Source of the DNA: Mesorhizobium sp. LMG 17147
GTDB taxonomy: Bacteria; Pseudomonadota; Alphaproteobacteria; Rhizobiales; Rhizobiaceae
NCBI RefSeq assembly: GCF_024297145.1
Contig: NZ_JANCTC010000006.1
Span: forward strand, 1-64,000
Direction of reading: 5' to 3'
DNA: 64,000 bases
In this document: positions 28,492 to 38,382 of the stretch, one piece after another
Layout of the letters: each line of letters opens with the position of its first letter
Numbering within the stretch: position 1 is the first letter of the stretch
Notes under the pieces: model-generated
What the model was told of the DNA's origin: nothing
Database searches by the model: none
The model's input: only the letters and a program-made list of their open reading frames with translations
Translations under genes and position numbers: made by a program

Positions 28492-29112
28492 ATGCTGAGT
28501 GGACTAGAGGCGGCCTTTTTCTACCTCTTCGCCTTTGTCGCGGTGGCATCGGCGTTCATGGTCATTTCGGCGCGCAATCCCGTGCATTCTGTGCTGTTCC
28601 TGATCCTGACCTTCTTCAACGCCGCCGGCCTGTTCATGCTGACCGGCGCCGAGTTCCTGGCGATGATCCTGCTCGTCGTCTATGTCGGCGCGGTGCTGGT
28701 GCTGTTCCTGTTCGTGGTCATGATGCTCGACGTCGACTTCGCCGAAATGAAGGAAGGCGCCCTGCAATATGCACCGATCGGCGCGCTGGTCGGGCTGATC
28801 CTGGCGGCGGAGCTGATCGTGGTGCTCGGCGGCTATACATTCGCGCCGAAACTGGCGGCGACGGTCGCCAAGCCCATTCCGGACCTGGCCGCGCGCTCCA
28901 ATACGGCAGCGCTCGGCGACATCCTTTATACGGATTATCTCTATTACTTCCAGATCGCCGGGCTGGTGCTGCTGGTCGCCATGATCGGCGCCATCGTGCT
29001 GACGCTGCGCCACAAGCCGGGCGTCAAGCGGCAGTCGATCGCCGCCCAGGTCGGCCGCACGGCGGCAACCGGAGTGGAAATCCGCAAGGTCAAGACGGGC
29101 GAAGGAGTCTGA
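28492..29112 (+). CDS. nuoJ: NADH-quinone oxidoreductase subunit J
   Basis: Membrane subunit with five predicted helices. The 206 aa include [20 protein letters not shown]-like early segments and [20 protein letters not shown], typical of NuoJ. The start at 28492 is preceded by GGGGGAACC; the frame is open upstream through the RIME-like repeat but is not family-like there. Confidence 0.96.
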   Translation: MLSGLEAAFFYLFAFVAVASAFMVISARNPVHSVLFLILTFFNAAGLFMLTGAEFLAMILLVVYVGAVLVLFLFVVMMLDVDFAEMKEGALQYAPIGALVGLILAAELIVVLGGYTFAPKLAATVAKPIPDLAARSNTAALGDILYTDYLYYFQIAGLVLLVAMIGAIVLTLRHKPGVKRQSIAAQVGRTAATGVEIRKVKTGEGV

Positions 29113-29113
29113 G

Positions 29114-29422
29114 ATGGTCGTCGGCATCGCGCACTACCTGACCGTATCGGCGATCCTGTTCACGCTCGGCGTGTTCGGCATCTTCCTGAACCGCAGGAAC
29201 GTCATCGTCATCCTGATGTCGATCGAGCTGATCCTGCTTGCGGTCAACATCAATTTCGTCGCCTTTTCGGCGGCGCTCGGCGATTTGGTCGGCCAGGTGT
29301 TCGCACTGTTCGTGCTGACGGTCGCGGCGGCCGAAGCGGCGATCGGCCTTGCCATTCTCGTCGTCTTCTTCCGCAACCGCGGCTCGATCGCGGTCGAAGA
29401 CGTGAACATGATGAAGGGTTGA
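29114..29422 (+). CDS. nuoK: NADH-quinone oxidoreductase subunit K
   Basis: MrpC-like antiporter-derived membrane subunit, 102 aa, three helices, with the conserved [18 protein letters not shown] and the buried Glu residues in helices 2 and 3 ([11 protein letters not shown]). It begins one base after the nuoJ stop; nuoL follows 10 bp downstream. Confidence 0.97.
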   Translation: MVVGIAHYLTVSAILFTLGVFGIFLNRRNVIVILMSIELILLAVNINFVAFSAALGDLVGQVFALFVLTVAAAEAAIGLAILVVFFRNRGSIAVEDVNMMKG

Positions 29423-29432
29423 CGGAACCACC

Positions 29433-31406
29433 ATGTATCAGGCCATCGTCTTCCTTCCGCTGCTCGGCTTCCTGATCGTCGGCCTGTTCGGCACTTCGCT
29501 CGGGGCCAAGGCTTCTGAATACATCACCTCCGGCTTCCTGGTGATCGCGGCTGTGCTGTCGTGGGTTGCCTTCTTCTCGGTCGGCTTCGGCGGCGGCGAG
29601 GTGTTCACCGTGCCGGTGCTGCGCTGGATCCAGTCAGGCGGCCTCGAAGCGTCGTGGGCGCTGCGGATCGATACGCTGACCGTAGTGATGCTGGTCGTCG
29701 TCAATACGGTGTCGGCGCTGGTCCATGTTTACTCGATCGGCTACATGCATCACGACCCGGACCGGCCGCGCTTCTTCGCCTATCTGTCGCTGTTCACCTT
29801 CGCCATGCTGATGCTGGTGACGGCCGACAACCTCGTGCAGATGTTCTTCGGCTGGGAAGGCGTCGGCCTTGCCTCCTATCTGCTGATCGGCTTCTGGTAC
29901 AAGAAGCCGTCGGCCAATGCGGCCGCGATCAAGGCCTTCGTCGTCAACCGCGTCGGCGATTTCGGCTTTGCGCTCGGCATATTCGGCGTGTTCGTGCTGT
30001 TCGGCTCGGTCAATCTCGGCACCATCTTCGCCAATGCGGCGACGTTCATTCCGGCGGAAGGCGCGCCACAAGGCGCGGCCGTACTGACCTTCCTCGGCTA
30101 TGCGCTTGATAAGCAGGCCGCGATGACGGTCGTCTGCCTGCTCCTGTTCATGGGCGCCATGGGCAAGTCGGCGCAGGTGCCGCTGCACACCTGGCTCCCG
30201 GATGCCATGGAGGGCCCGACGCCGGTCTCGGCATTGATCCATGCCGCCACCATGGTGACGGCAGGCGTGTTCATGCTGGCGCGGCTGTCGCCGCTGTTCG
30301 AGCTGTCGCATTCGGCACTGACGGTGGTCACCTTCATCGGCGCCTTCACCGCCTTCTTCGCGGCGACAGTCGGTCTTGTCCAGAACGACATCAAGCGCGT
30401 CATCGCCTATTCGACCTGTTCGCAGCTCGGCTACATGTTCGTGGCGTTGGGCGTCGGCGCCTATGGCGCGGCGATTTTCCATCTGTTCACCCATGCCTTC
30501 TTCAAGGCGCTACTGTTCCTCGGCTCGGGCTCGGTCATCCACGCCGTCTCCGACGAGCAGGACATGCGCAAAATGGGTGGCCTAAGGACGCTGATCCCGA
30601 CGACTTACTGGATGATGGTGATCGGCACGCTGGCGCTGACCGGTGTCGGCATTCCGGTAACGATCATCGGCACGGCCGGCTTCTTTTCCAAGGACGCCAT
30701 CATCGAAGCGGCCTTCGCCGGCCACAATGCGGTCGCCGCGTTTGCCTTCATATTGCTGGTCATTGCTGCCTGCTTCACCTCCTTCTACTCCTGGCGGCTG
30801 ATCTTCATGACCTTCCACGGCGAGCCGCGGGCCAGCCACGAGGTCATGCACCATGTCCATGAATCACCGCCGGTCATGCTGGTGCCGCTGTTCATCCTGG
30901 CCGCGGGCGCGCTGTTCGCGGGGGTGATCTTCCACGGCGCCTTCATCGGCGAGGGCTATGCCGAATTCTGGAAGGCGTCGCTGTTCACGCTCCCGGACAA
31001 CCATATCCTGCACGAAATCCACGAAGTGCCATTATGGGTCGAGCTGTCGCCGTTCATCGCCATGCTGATCGGCTTTGCGATAGCCTGGCAGTTCTATATT
31101 CGCGCGCCGGAAATGCCTCGGAGCGTCGCCGCTAACCATCGCCTGCTCTACGCCTTCCTGCTCAACAAATGGTATTTCGACGAGCTCTACGACTTCCTGT
31201 TCGTGCGGCCGGCAAAGCGCCTCGGCAGCTTCCTGTGGAAGACCGGCGACGGCACCGTCATCGACGGGCTCGGGCCGGACGGCATTTCGGCGCGCGTCGT
31301 CGACGTCACCAACCGGGTCGTCAAGCTGCAGACCGGCTATCTCTACCACTATGCCTTCGCCATGCTGATCGGCGTTGCCGCACTCGTCACCTGGATGATG
31401 CTCTGA
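29433..31406 (+). CDS. nuoL: NADH-quinone oxidoreductase subunit L
   Basis: Largest proton-pumping antiporter-like subunit (657 aa) with the long lateral helix at its C terminus. Seen: [19 protein letters not shown] near residue 132, [19 protein letters not shown] near 250 and [20 protein letters not shown] near 350. Its stop overlaps the nuoM ATG by one base (TGATG). Confidence 0.97.
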   Translation: MYQAIVFLPLLGFLIVGLFGTSLGAKASEYITSGFLVIAAVLSWVAFFSVGFGGGEVFTVPVLRWIQSGGLEASWALRIDTLTVVMLVVVNTVSALVHVYSIGYMHHDPDRPRFFAYLSLFTFAMLMLVTADNLVQMFFGWEGVGLASYLLIGFWYKKPSANAAAIKAFVVNRVGDFGFALGIFGVFVLFGSVNLGTIFANAATFIPAEGAPQGAAVLTFLGYALDKQAAMTVVCLLLFMGAMGKSAQVPLHTWLPDAMEGPTPVSALIHAATMVTAGVFMLARLSPLFELSHSALTVVTFIGAFTAFFAATVGLVQNDIKRVIAYSTCSQLGYMFVALGVGAYGAAIFHLFTHAFFKALLFLGSGSVIHAVSDEQDMRKMGGLRTLIPTTYWMMVIGTLALTGVGIPVTIIGTAGFFSKDAIIEAAFAGHNAVAAFAFILLVIAACFTSFYSWRLIFMTFHGEPRASHEVMHHVHESPPVMLVPLFILAAGALFAGVIFHGAFIGEGYAEFWKASLFTLPDNHILHEIHEVPLWVELSPFIAMLIGFAIAWQFYIRAPEMPRSVAANHRLLYAFLLNKWYFDELYDFLFVRPAKRLGSFLWKTGDGTVIDGLGPDGISARVVDVTNRVVKLQTGYLYHYAFAMLIGVAALVTWMML

Positions 31407-32911
31407 TGACCGCCTGGCCGATCCTATCGCTGGTCACCTTCCTGCCGCTGGTTGGTGTGCTGCTCATCCTCTTCGTACGTGATGACAGCGAGAACGCGCG
31501 CCGCAACATCCGCGCCATCGCGCTGTTCACGACTGCGTTCACGTTTGTGATTTCGCTGTTTATCTGGACCGGCTTCGATAATTCGCAACCCGGCTTCCAG
31601 TTTGTCGAGAAGTTTGCCTGGCTGGATTCCGGCATCTCCTACCATATGGGCGTAGACGGCATCTCCATGCTGTTCGTCATCCTGACCACCTTCCTAATGC
31701 CGCTCTGCATTCTCGCCTCGTGGGAATCGATCGAGAAGCGCGTCAAAGCCTATATGATCGCCTTCCTGCTGCTCGAGACGCTGATGATCGGCGTGTTCTG
31801 TGCGCTCGACATCGTCTTGTTCTACGTCTTCTTCGAAGCCGGCCTTATCCCGATGTTCATCATCATCGGCGTGTGGGGCGGCAAGCGGCGCGTCTATGCC
31901 TCGTTCAAGTTCTTCCTCTACACCCTGGCCGGCTCGGTGCTGATGCTGCTCGCCGTCATGGCGATGTTCTTCCAGTCCGGCACCACCGATATCCCGACGC
32001 TTCTGACGCATAATTTCCCGGCCAATATGCAGACCTGGCTATGGCTTGCCTTCTTCGCGTCCTTTGCGGTGAAGATGCCGATGTGGCCGGTGCATACCTG
32101 GCTGCCGGACGCCCATGTCGAAGCGCCGACGGCCGGCTCGGTGATCCTGGCCGCCATCCTGCTCAAGATGGGCGGGTATGGCTTCCTGCGTTTTTCGCTG
32201 CCGATGTTTCCGATCGCATCCGAAATGTTCGCGCCGCTGATCTTCACGCTTTCCGTTGTCGCCATCATCTACACCTCGCTGGTGGCGCTGATGCAGGAGG
32301 ACATGAAGAAGCTGATCGCCTATTCGTCGGTCGCTCACATGGGCTTCGTTACCATGGGCATCTTCGCGATGAACCAGGAAGGCGTCCAGGGCTCGATCTT
32401 CCAGATGCTGTCGCACGGCCTGGTCTCCGGCGCGCTGTTCCTCTGCGTCGGCGTCGTTTACGACCGCATGCACACGCGCGACATCGACGCCTATGGCGGG
32501 TTGGTCAACAACATGCCGAAATATGCAACCGTGTTCATGATCTTCACCATGGCCAATGTCGGCCTGCCCGGCACCAGCGGCTTCGTCGGCGAGTTCCTGA
32601 CCATGCTCGGCGTGTTCCGGGTCAACACCTGGGTGGCGTTCTTCGCCGCCACCGGCGTCATACTGTCGGCGGCCTATGCGCTCTGGCTCTACCGCAAGGT
32701 GATCTTCGGCGCACTGACCAAGGAAAGCCTGAAAGGTTTGCTCGACCTGTCGACGCGCGAAAAGGTGATCATCTATCCGCTGGTCGCGCTGGTCATCTTC
32801 TTCGGCGTCTATCCGGCGCCGATCTTCGACGCGACGGCCGAATCGGTCAAGGCGCTCGTTACCAATGTCACCGCATCCATCGGCGCCGCGCAGACCGCGG
32901 CGGCGAACTGA
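31406..32911 (+). CDS. nuoM: NADH-quinone oxidoreductase subunit M
   Basis: Antiporter-like proton-pumping subunit, 501 aa. [20 protein letters not shown] contains the conserved functional Glu, and [20 protein letters not shown] contains the family helix-break region. The start at 31406 overlaps the nuoL stop. Confidence 0.97.
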   Translation: MTAWPILSLVTFLPLVGVLLILFVRDDSENARRNIRAIALFTTAFTFVISLFIWTGFDNSQPGFQFVEKFAWLDSGISYHMGVDGISMLFVILTTFLMPLCILASWESIEKRVKAYMIAFLLLETLMIGVFCALDIVLFYVFFEAGLIPMFIIIGVWGGKRRVYASFKFFLYTLAGSVLMLLAVMAMFFQSGTTDIPTLLTHNFPANMQTWLWLAFFASFAVKMPMWPVHTWLPDAHVEAPTAGSVILAAILLKMGGYGFLRFSLPMFPIASEMFAPLIFTLSVVAIIYTSLVALMQEDMKKLIAYSSVAHMGFVTMGIFAMNQEGVQGSIFQMLSHGLVSGALFLCVGVVYDRMHTRDIDAYGGLVNNMPKYATVFMIFTMANVGLPGTSGFVGEFLTMLGVFRVNTWVAFFAATGVILSAAYALWLYRKVIFGALTKESLKGLLDLSTREKVIIYPLVALVIFFGVYPAPIFDATAESVKALVTNVTASIGAAQTAAAN

Positions 32912-32928
32912 CTGGGGGTTTGCGAACC

Positions 32929-34365
32929 ATGACGCCGGACCTTCTCTCCAGCCTGTCGCTCTCGACGCCAGAGCTGATCCTCGCCATCGGCGCCTTGGCG
33001 CTGTTGATGCTCGGCGCCTATTCTCGCGCCAACACCGCCGTCACGGTGAGCGGCCTTGCTGTTGCCGTGCTGGTGATCGCCGGCGCCTGGCTGATCTTTT
33101 CCCCGGAGCAGGGCAACGCTTACGGCGAAGCCTTCATCCAGGACCCATTCGCCCGCTTCATGAAGATGTTGGCGCTGGTCGGCTCGGCGGTGACGCTGGT
33201 CATGTCGGTTCGCTTTGCCCAGGCGGAGCGTTTCGACAAATTCGAATATCCGGTGCTGATCCTGCTCTGCACGCTCGGCATGATGCTGATGATCTCGGCC
33301 AACGGCATGATCGGGCTCTATCTCGGCCTCGAGCTGCAGTCGCTGGCGATCTACGTGCTGGCGGCGATCAACCGCGATAATCTGCGCTCGACCGAGGCCG
33401 GGCTGAAGTACTTCGTCCTTGGCGCGCTGTCTTCGGGCATGCTGCTTTACGGCATCTCGCTGGTCTACGGCTACACGGGCAACACCGGCTTCCAGGAGAT
33501 CGCCGCGGCGCTGAGCGGCGGCGAGCGCCAGCTCGGCCTCGTCTTTGGCCTGGTCTTTGTGCTGGCCGGCCTTGCCTTCAAGATCTCGGCGGTGCCGTTC
33601 CATATGTGGACGCCCGACGTCTATGAGGGCGCGCCGACGCCGGTGACGGCCTTTCTGGCGGCGGCACCGAAGATGGCGGCGATGGCGCTGATGGTGCGCG
33701 TCACCATGGGCGCCTTCAAGCCGATCGCCGCCGACTGGCAGCAGATCATCGTCTTCATCTCGATCGCCTCGATGGCGCTCGGCGCATTCGCGGCCATCGG
33801 CCAGACCAACATCAAGCGGCTGATGGCCTATTCGTCCATCGGCCATATGGGTTATGCTCTGGTCGGCCTTGCCGCCAACAGCCAGGACGGCGTGCGCGGC
33901 GTCGCCATCTACATGCTGATCTATCTGGTGATGACGCTCGGCACCTTCGCCTTCATCCTCGCCATGCGGCGCAAGGAGGGCAATGTCGAGCAGATCAGCG
34001 ATCTCGCCGGCCTGTCGGCGACCAACCCGATCATGGCGACGATCCTCACCATCATGATGTTCTCGCTGGCCGGTATCCCGCCGCTCGCCGGCTTCTGGGG
34101 GAAATGGTACGTGTTCCTCGCCGCCATCAATGCCAACCTCTATGCGCTGGCGATCATCGGCGTGCTGGCCTCTGTGGTGGGCGCCTATTATTATCTGCGC
34201 ATCATCAAGATCATGTGGTTCGACGAACCGGTCGGCGGCTTCGTGCCGATGGCGACCGAACTGCGCGTCGTGCTCGGCGCCTGCGGCGCTTTCGTGCTGT
34301 TCTACGTGCTGATCGGCGGCCCGATCGGAACCTACGCAGCCGCCGCGGCCAAGACCTTCTTCTAA
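32929..34365 (+). CDS. nuoN: NADH-quinone oxidoreductase subunit N
   Basis: Antiporter-like proton-pumping subunit, 478 aa, about 14 helices, with [20 protein letters not shown] and [20 protein letters not shown] as hallmarks. It begins 17 bp after nuoM with a GGGGG-rich ribosome-binding region. birA follows 4 bp after the stop, so birA is probably transcribed with the nuo operon. Confidence 0.97.
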   Translation: MTPDLLSSLSLSTPELILAIGALALLMLGAYSRANTAVTVSGLAVAVLVIAGAWLIFSPEQGNAYGEAFIQDPFARFMKMLALVGSAVTLVMSVRFAQAERFDKFEYPVLILLCTLGMMLMISANGMIGLYLGLELQSLAIYVLAAINRDNLRSTEAGLKYFVLGALSSGMLLYGISLVYGYTGNTGFQEIAAALSGGERQLGLVFGLVFVLAGLAFKISAVPFHMWTPDVYEGAPTPVTAFLAAAPKMAAMALMVRVTMGAFKPIAADWQQIIVFISIASMALGAFAAIGQTNIKRLMAYSSIGHMGYALVGLAANSQDGVRGVAIYMLIYLVMTLGTFAFILAMRRKEGNVEQISDLAGLSATNPIMATILTIMMFSLAGIPPLAGFWGKWYVFLAAINANLYALAIIGVLASVVGAYYYLRIIKIMWFDEPVGGFVPMATELRVVLGACGAFVLFYVLIGGPIGTYAAAAAKTFF

Positions 34366-34369
34366 CGGA

Positions 34370-35191
34370 ATGACGTTCAGGCTGGCTCCAACCGCGGCTT
34401 CGGAAGGGTTCCGGCTCGAGGCGCACGATACGGTCGGCTCCACCAATGCGTTGGCGCTGGAGCACGCGCGGGCCGGCGATCCGGGCAAACTCTGGGTCGT
34501 CTCAAAAAAGCAAGAAGCGGGACGTGGCCGCCGCGGCCGCGCCTGGGCGACGCCCGAAGGCAACCTGGCGGCGACGCTGCTGGTGATCACCAACACCGAG
34601 CTTCGACTTGCCGCGACGCTCGGCTTCGTTGCCGGACTGGCGCTGGCCGACGCGCTCGACGCCGTCGTGCCGAAAGGCAGGATTGCGATCGGCCTCGATG
34701 GTGCGAGCCAGGGCAAGAACCGCTTCGAGTTGAAATGGCCGAACGACGTGCTTGCCTCGGGCGCCAAGCTCGCCGGCATCCTGCTGGAATCGGCGATGCT
34801 GGATGGCGACCGTTCGGCGGTGGCTGTCGGCATCGGCGTCAATGTGGTGGCTTATCCCAATGATTTGCCCTATCCAGCGACGTCGCTCAACGCGCTGGGG
34901 TCTGCTTGCGATGCCGAAACGCTGTTTCTGGCGCTGTCGGATGCATGGAGCGAGAATGCCCGGCTGTGGAACGAAGGGCGTGGGCTTGCCGCCGTCAGGC
35001 GGCGCTGGCTGGCGCGTGCGGCGGGGCTTGGCGGGCAGGTTGCTGTCAGAATTGACGGTAATGTGGTGCGCGGCACCTTCGAGACCATTGACGAAGACTG
35101 CCGTTTCGTGATCCGCGACGATGAAGGCTCGGTTCTGACGATCGCCGCCGGGGACGTGCATTTCGGCGCGGTCGCATCGGCCGCCGGTTGA
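34370..35191 (+). CDS. birA: Biotin--[acetyl-CoA-carboxylase] ligase
   Basis: Activates biotin with ATP and attaches it to biotin carboxyl carrier protein. The 273 aa contain TVGSTNALALEHA, the biotinoyl-AMP loop AGRGRRGRAWATPEGNL and LKWPNDVLASGAKLAGILLE. There is no N-terminal helix-turn-helix domain, so it should be a class I ligase without repressor function. It follows nuoN by 4 bp and shares its orientation. Confidence 0.95.
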   Translation: MTFRLAPTAASEGFRLEAHDTVGSTNALALEHARAGDPGKLWVVSKKQEAGRGRRGRAWATPEGNLAATLLVITNTELRLAATLGFVAGLALADALDAVVPKGRIAIGLDGASQGKNRFELKWPNDVLASGAKLAGILLESAMLDGDRSAVAVGIGVNVVAYPNDLPYPATSLNALGSACDAETLFLALSDAWSENARLWNEGRGLAAVRRRWLARAAGLGGQVAVRIDGNVVRGTFETIDEDCRFVIRDDEGSVLTIAAGDVHFGAVASAAG

Positions 35192-35310
35192 CTGGCCAAT
35201 AGGTTTGACTGGCCAGGTATTTGACCAGCTTGAATTTGACCGGCCGACAATTTTGATTGGCCGACAATTTTGACCGGCCCACAATTTGACCGGCCCACAA
35301 TTTGACCGGC
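35188..35310 (+). repeat. Eight degenerate tandem copies of a TTTGACCGGCC-type unit
   Basis: The birA-rnj gap is made almost entirely of about eight copies of a 15-18-bp unit with core TTTGACCGGCC(G/C)ACAA; the last three complete copies are nearly identical. The repeat begins over the birA stop codon and ends at the ribosome-binding site of rnj (AAGGAAGG). Confidence 0.85.
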
Positions 35311-35325
35311 AAGGAAGGAAAGACC

Positions 35326-36996
35326 ATGGCGACAGCGGAAAATGCCGAACTTGTCTTCGTGCCGCTCGGCGGTGTCGGCGAGATCGGCATGAACTTCGCG
35401 CTCTACGGCTATGGGCCGCCCAATGCGCGCGAATGGATCGTCGTCGACGTCGGCGTTACTTTTCCCGATGCAACCCTGCCCGGCGTCGACCTGGTACTGC
35501 CCGACACCCGCTTCATCGAGGAGAATGTCGCCAATCTGCGCGGCATCGTCATTACCCATGCACATGAGGACCACTACGGCGCGCTGCACGACATCTGGCC
35601 GAAGCTCAAGGCGCCGGTCTGGATGACGCCGTTCGGCGCCGGCCTGCTGGAAGCCAAGCGGCAGGGCGAGCAAGGGGCGCCGAAGATCCCGGTGACGATC
35701 TACCGGGCTGGCGAGAAATTCACCGTCGGTCCGTTCGAGATCGAGGCCATCCCCGTCGCGCACTCCATTCCCGAACCGATGTCGCTGGCGATCACCACGC
35801 CGGCCGGCGTCGTCATCCATACCGGCGACTGGAAGATCGATCCGGCGCCGACGGTGGGGCCGATGACCGACGAGGCACGCTTCCGCGCCTATGGCGACAA
35901 GGGCGTGCTGGCGTTGATCTGCGATTCCACCAACGCGCTGCGGGAAGGGGAATCACCGTCGGAAGTGGCGGTGGGCGAGGGCCTCAAGGGTGTCATCCAG
36001 AATGCCAAGGGCCGTGTCGCCGTCAGCAGCTTCTCCTCCAATGTCGGCCGCATCGTCTCGATCGCCAAGGCAGCGCGGGATGCCGGCCGCCAATGCCTGG
36101 TGCTTGGCCGCTCGATGAAGCGCGTCATCGATGTGGCTGATGAACTCGGTTATATGGACGGGTTGCCGGAATTCATCGCCGAGGAGGATTACGGCTTCAT
36201 CCCGCGCGAAAACCTCGTCATCATCTGCACCGGAAGCCAGGGCGAGCCGCTTGCCGCACTTGCCAAGCTGTCGCGCGACGAGATGAAGTCGGTGGCGCTG
36301 ACGGCCGGCGACACGGTGGTGTTTTCCTCGCGCACCATTCCCGGCAACGAGAAGGCGATCCTCGAAATCAAGAACCGCCTTATCGATCTCGGCATCAAGA
36401 TCATTGAGGACGGCGATGCGCTGGTGCATGTCTCCGGTCATCCACGCCGCAGCGAATTGCGCAAGATGTATGAATGGGTGCGGCCGCAGATCGGCGTTCC
36501 CGTTCATGGCGAGGCGGCGCATCTGGTGGCGCAGGGCTCGCTGATGTCGACGTCCGGCATCGGCCAGGTGGCGCAGGTGCGCGACGGCGACATGCTCAGG
36601 CTGTATCCGGGTGCCGCCGCCATCATCGACCAGGTTCCGTTCGGCCGCATCTACAAGGACGGAAGGCTGATCGGCAGCGATCAGGCGATGGGCATTCGCG
36701 ACCGCCGCAAGCTGTCCTTTGCCGGCCATGTCGCCGTCAACGTCGTGCTCGACGACAAATACGAGCTTGCCGGCGATCCCGATCTCGTCGCCATTGGCGT
36801 CGCCGAGGCCGACGGCAGCGGCGAGAGCCTGGAAGACCTGATGATCGATGCGGCAATCGGCGCCGTGGACTCCATCCCCCGCCAGCGCCGAAAAGACCTC
36901 GACCTGGTCCAGGAGGCGGTGCGGCGCGCGGTGCGCGGCGCGGCCAACGAAGCCTGGGGCAAGAAGCCGCTGGTGACAGTGTTCGTCACGCGGTGA
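35326..36996 (+). CDS. rnj: Ribonuclease J (metallo-beta-lactamase/beta-CASP RNase)
   Basis: Zinc-dependent RNase with endo- and 5'-exonuclease activity in mRNA decay and rRNA maturation. The 556 aa contain the metallo-beta-lactamase motif THAHEDHYGAL (around residues 76-86), HTGDWKIDP, the beta-CASP segment with CTGSQGEP, and HVSGHPRRSEL near the C-terminal third. The start at 35326 follows a strong AAGGAAGG site; the longer frame would run through the tandem repeats. Confidence 0.95.
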   Translation: MATAENAELVFVPLGGVGEIGMNFALYGYGPPNAREWIVVDVGVTFPDATLPGVDLVLPDTRFIEENVANLRGIVITHAHEDHYGALHDIWPKLKAPVWMTPFGAGLLEAKRQGEQGAPKIPVTIYRAGEKFTVGPFEIEAIPVAHSIPEPMSLAITTPAGVVIHTGDWKIDPAPTVGPMTDEARFRAYGDKGVLALICDSTNALREGESPSEVAVGEGLKGVIQNAKGRVAVSSFSSNVGRIVSIAKAARDAGRQCLVLGRSMKRVIDVADELGYMDGLPEFIAEEDYGFIPRENLVIICTGSQGEPLAALAKLSRDEMKSVALTAGDTVVFSSRTIPGNEKAILEIKNRLIDLGIKIIEDGDALVHVSGHPRRSELRKMYEWVRPQIGVPVHGEAAHLVAQGSLMSTSGIGQVAQVRDGDMLRLYPGAAAIIDQVPFGRIYKDGRLIGSDQAMGIRDRRKLSFAGHVAVNVVLDDKYELAGDPDLVAIGVAEADGSGESLEDLMIDAAIGAVDSIPRQRRKDLDLVQEAVRRAVRGAANEAWGKKPLVTVFVTR

Positions 36997-37001
36997 CGAA
37001 C
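36981..37001 (+). terminator. Stem-loop spanning the rnj stop codon
   Basis: GTTCGTCAC-GCG-GTGACGAAC is a perfect 9-bp inverted repeat that includes the rnj TGA. No T-run follows, so it is more likely a transcript-stabilising hairpin than a strong intrinsic terminator. Confidence 0.45.
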
Positions 37002-37120
37002 AAGGGAGTAGGGGAGTAGGGCAGTAAGGAAGTAGGGACGTAGGAAGTAGGAGCGCAAACAGTCTGCACTTCTAGATCCTTTTTTCCCTACTCCCTACTG
37101 CCTTACTCCCCTACTCCCTT
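37002..37120. repeat. Long inverted repeat built of GTAGGGA-like heptamers
   Basis: The left arm 37002-37037 (AAGGGAGTAGGGGAGTAGGG and on) and the right arm about 37085-37120 are near-perfect reverse complements of about 35 bp, each made of repeated GGGAGTA units, with a 47-bp loop. It fills the gap between rnj and mce. Confidence 0.88.
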
Positions 37121-37136
37121 AACCCGGGAGTACCCT

Positions 37137-37541
37137 ATGCTCGGACGCCTCAACCATGTCGCGCTTGCGGTGCCGGATCTGGCCGCGGCTGCGGCGGTCT
37201 ATCGTGATACGCTTGGCGCGCACGTAACCGCGCCGCAGGCGCTGCCGGAGCACGGCGTTACGGTGGTGTTCGTCGACGTCGGCAACACCAGGATCGAGTT
37301 GCTCGAGCCGCTCGGCGAAGCCTCGCCGATCGCCGCATTCCTCGAGAAGAATCCGTCCGGCGGCATGCACCATCTCTGCTACGAGGTGGACGACATTGTT
37401 GCGGCACGCGACCGTCTCAAGGCCAGCGGCGCGCGCGTGCTGGGCGACGGCAAGCCGAAGACCGGCGCGCATGGCAAACCGGTATTGTTTCTGCACCCCA
37501 AAGATTTCTTCGGCACGCTGGTCGAACTGGAGCAAGCATGA
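37137..37541 (+). CDS. mce: Methylmalonyl-CoA epimerase
   Basis: Interconverts (R)- and (S)-methylmalonyl-CoA in propionyl-CoA catabolism, feeding the B12-dependent mutase. The 134-aa VOC-fold protein begins LGRLNHVALAVPDL and has GGMHHLCYEVDDI and LFLHPKDFFGTLVELEQ, containing the expected metal-binding His and Glu residues. Its stop overlaps the next ATG by 4 bp. The mutase itself is not in the window. Confidence 0.94.
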   Translation: MLGRLNHVALAVPDLAAAAAVYRDTLGAHVTAPQALPEHGVTVVFVDVGNTRIELLEPLGEASPIAAFLEKNPSGGMHHLCYEVDDIVAARDRLKASGARVLGDGKPKTGAHGKPVLFLHPKDFFGTLVELEQA

Positions 37542-37822
37542 GTTGGGTTTCGTTTGTCGCCCTGTTCTTCGCCACATGGTGGGTGGTGTTGTTCGCCGTG
37601 CTGCCGTTCAGCATGCGAACACAGGACGAGGACCGGGACGTGACGCTTGGCACGGTTCCGAGCGCACCGCGCGGACCGCATATGCTGCGCGCGGCGCTGC
37701 GCACGACAATCGCCACGCTGGTCCTCATGGGTATCTTCTACGGCATCACGAGAGGGCTTGGCCTCGGCATCGATGACATCCCGCACATCGTGCCGGATTT
37801 CAACCAGAGCCCAGCGCATTAG
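37538..37822 (+). CDS. DUF1467 family membrane protein
   Basis: A 94-aa protein with two hydrophobic helices (WVSFVALFFATWWVVLFAVLP and LVLMGIFYGITRGLGLG) separated by a short charged loop with SAPRGPHMLRAALRTT, typical of DUF1467, which commonly follows mce and precedes proS in rhizobia. Function unknown. It is translationally coupled to mce by a 4-bp overlap. Confidence 0.85.
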   Translation: MSWVSFVALFFATWWVVLFAVLPFSMRTQDEDRDVTLGTVPSAPRGPHMLRAALRTTIATLVLMGIFYGITRGLGLGIDDIPHIVPDFNQSPAH

Positions 37823-37977
37823 CCGGCTACCTACCGTGTCCGGCTATCCCAGCCTAGCCGACGCCCTGAAATCAAGCTGAGCCAGCAAGGTCAACCCAAG
37901 TAAAGCCCCGGGGCGGGCCTGGGCTGACGCAACGTCATGTAGTTTGGTAATCTGTCGTGCTAACCAAATGATTGCAC

Positions 37978-38008
37978 AAAAAAAATGCAAGGCGCGAGGC
38001 CTTGCAAT
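37978..38008 (-). terminator. Intrinsic terminator, minus strand
   Basis: An 8-bp perfect stem with a 5-nt loop (37986-38006) followed on the minus strand by T8 (37985-37978). No minus-strand protein gene ends here, so it should terminate a non-coding transcript. Confidence 0.75.
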
Positions 38009-38128
38009 TTAAACGCGTCCGATCTGTTTCCGGTGTCCGGCGGCAGCGAGTTACCGCGCCTAGATCGCATCCTCCCAAGACTTTGACCGCGTAGGAGGGC
38101 AGATTTTTCTCTACCCTCTCGGTTATGT
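37978..38128 (-). ncRNA. Candidate small RNA ending at an intrinsic terminator
   Basis: On the minus strand, TGCAAGGC-CTCGC-GCCTTGCA (38006-37986) is followed by eight Ts, a textbook intrinsic terminator not attached to any gene. About 150 nt upstream a weak promoter can be drawn (CGTGAC at 38163-38158, 17-nt spacer, GCTAGT at 38140-38135). The intervening sequence can pair locally (CCCTCC with GGGAGG). I do not recognise a known RNA family; the 5' end is approximate. Confidence 0.42.
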
Positions 38129-38382
38129 GGGCACACTAGCCTAAGGCGGGTGAAAATGTCACGAAGAATTTTGCCCGGAAACAGGCAATCTCGTGCTGCA
38201 GTGCACAATAGTACGGCAGGCGTTGCTTGCGAAACGGCCAGCAAGCCGTGTGCGGCAATTGCGGCGCCTGTGCAGCGCCTGGGCCGGGTTTCCATTCCGC
38301 CATGAAATGGCTATGAAGCCGGGGCAAGCAAGCCTGTGCCGCGCCGATTCCGGCGCCGCCATCCTCTCTCACGGACCAGTTC

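Larger units (their letters stand above)
37823..38382. other. 560-bp intergenic region upstream of proS
   Basis: No convincing protein-coding frame: the open minus-strand frames lack codon bias and homology. It contains a minus-strand intrinsic terminator (37978-38008) that may end a small RNA, and a GC-rich stretch just before proS. The proS promoter must lie here, but I cannot place it. Confidence 0.6.

Noticed and set aside
32809-34842. A 677-codon minus-strand frame opposite nuoN and birA
   Set aside because: His/Arg/Asp-rich composition typical of antisense translation of membrane-protein genes; both plus-strand genes are well supported.
35188-35310. CRISPR array
   Set aside because: Units are only 15-18 bp, degenerate and without unique spacers, and no cas genes are near.
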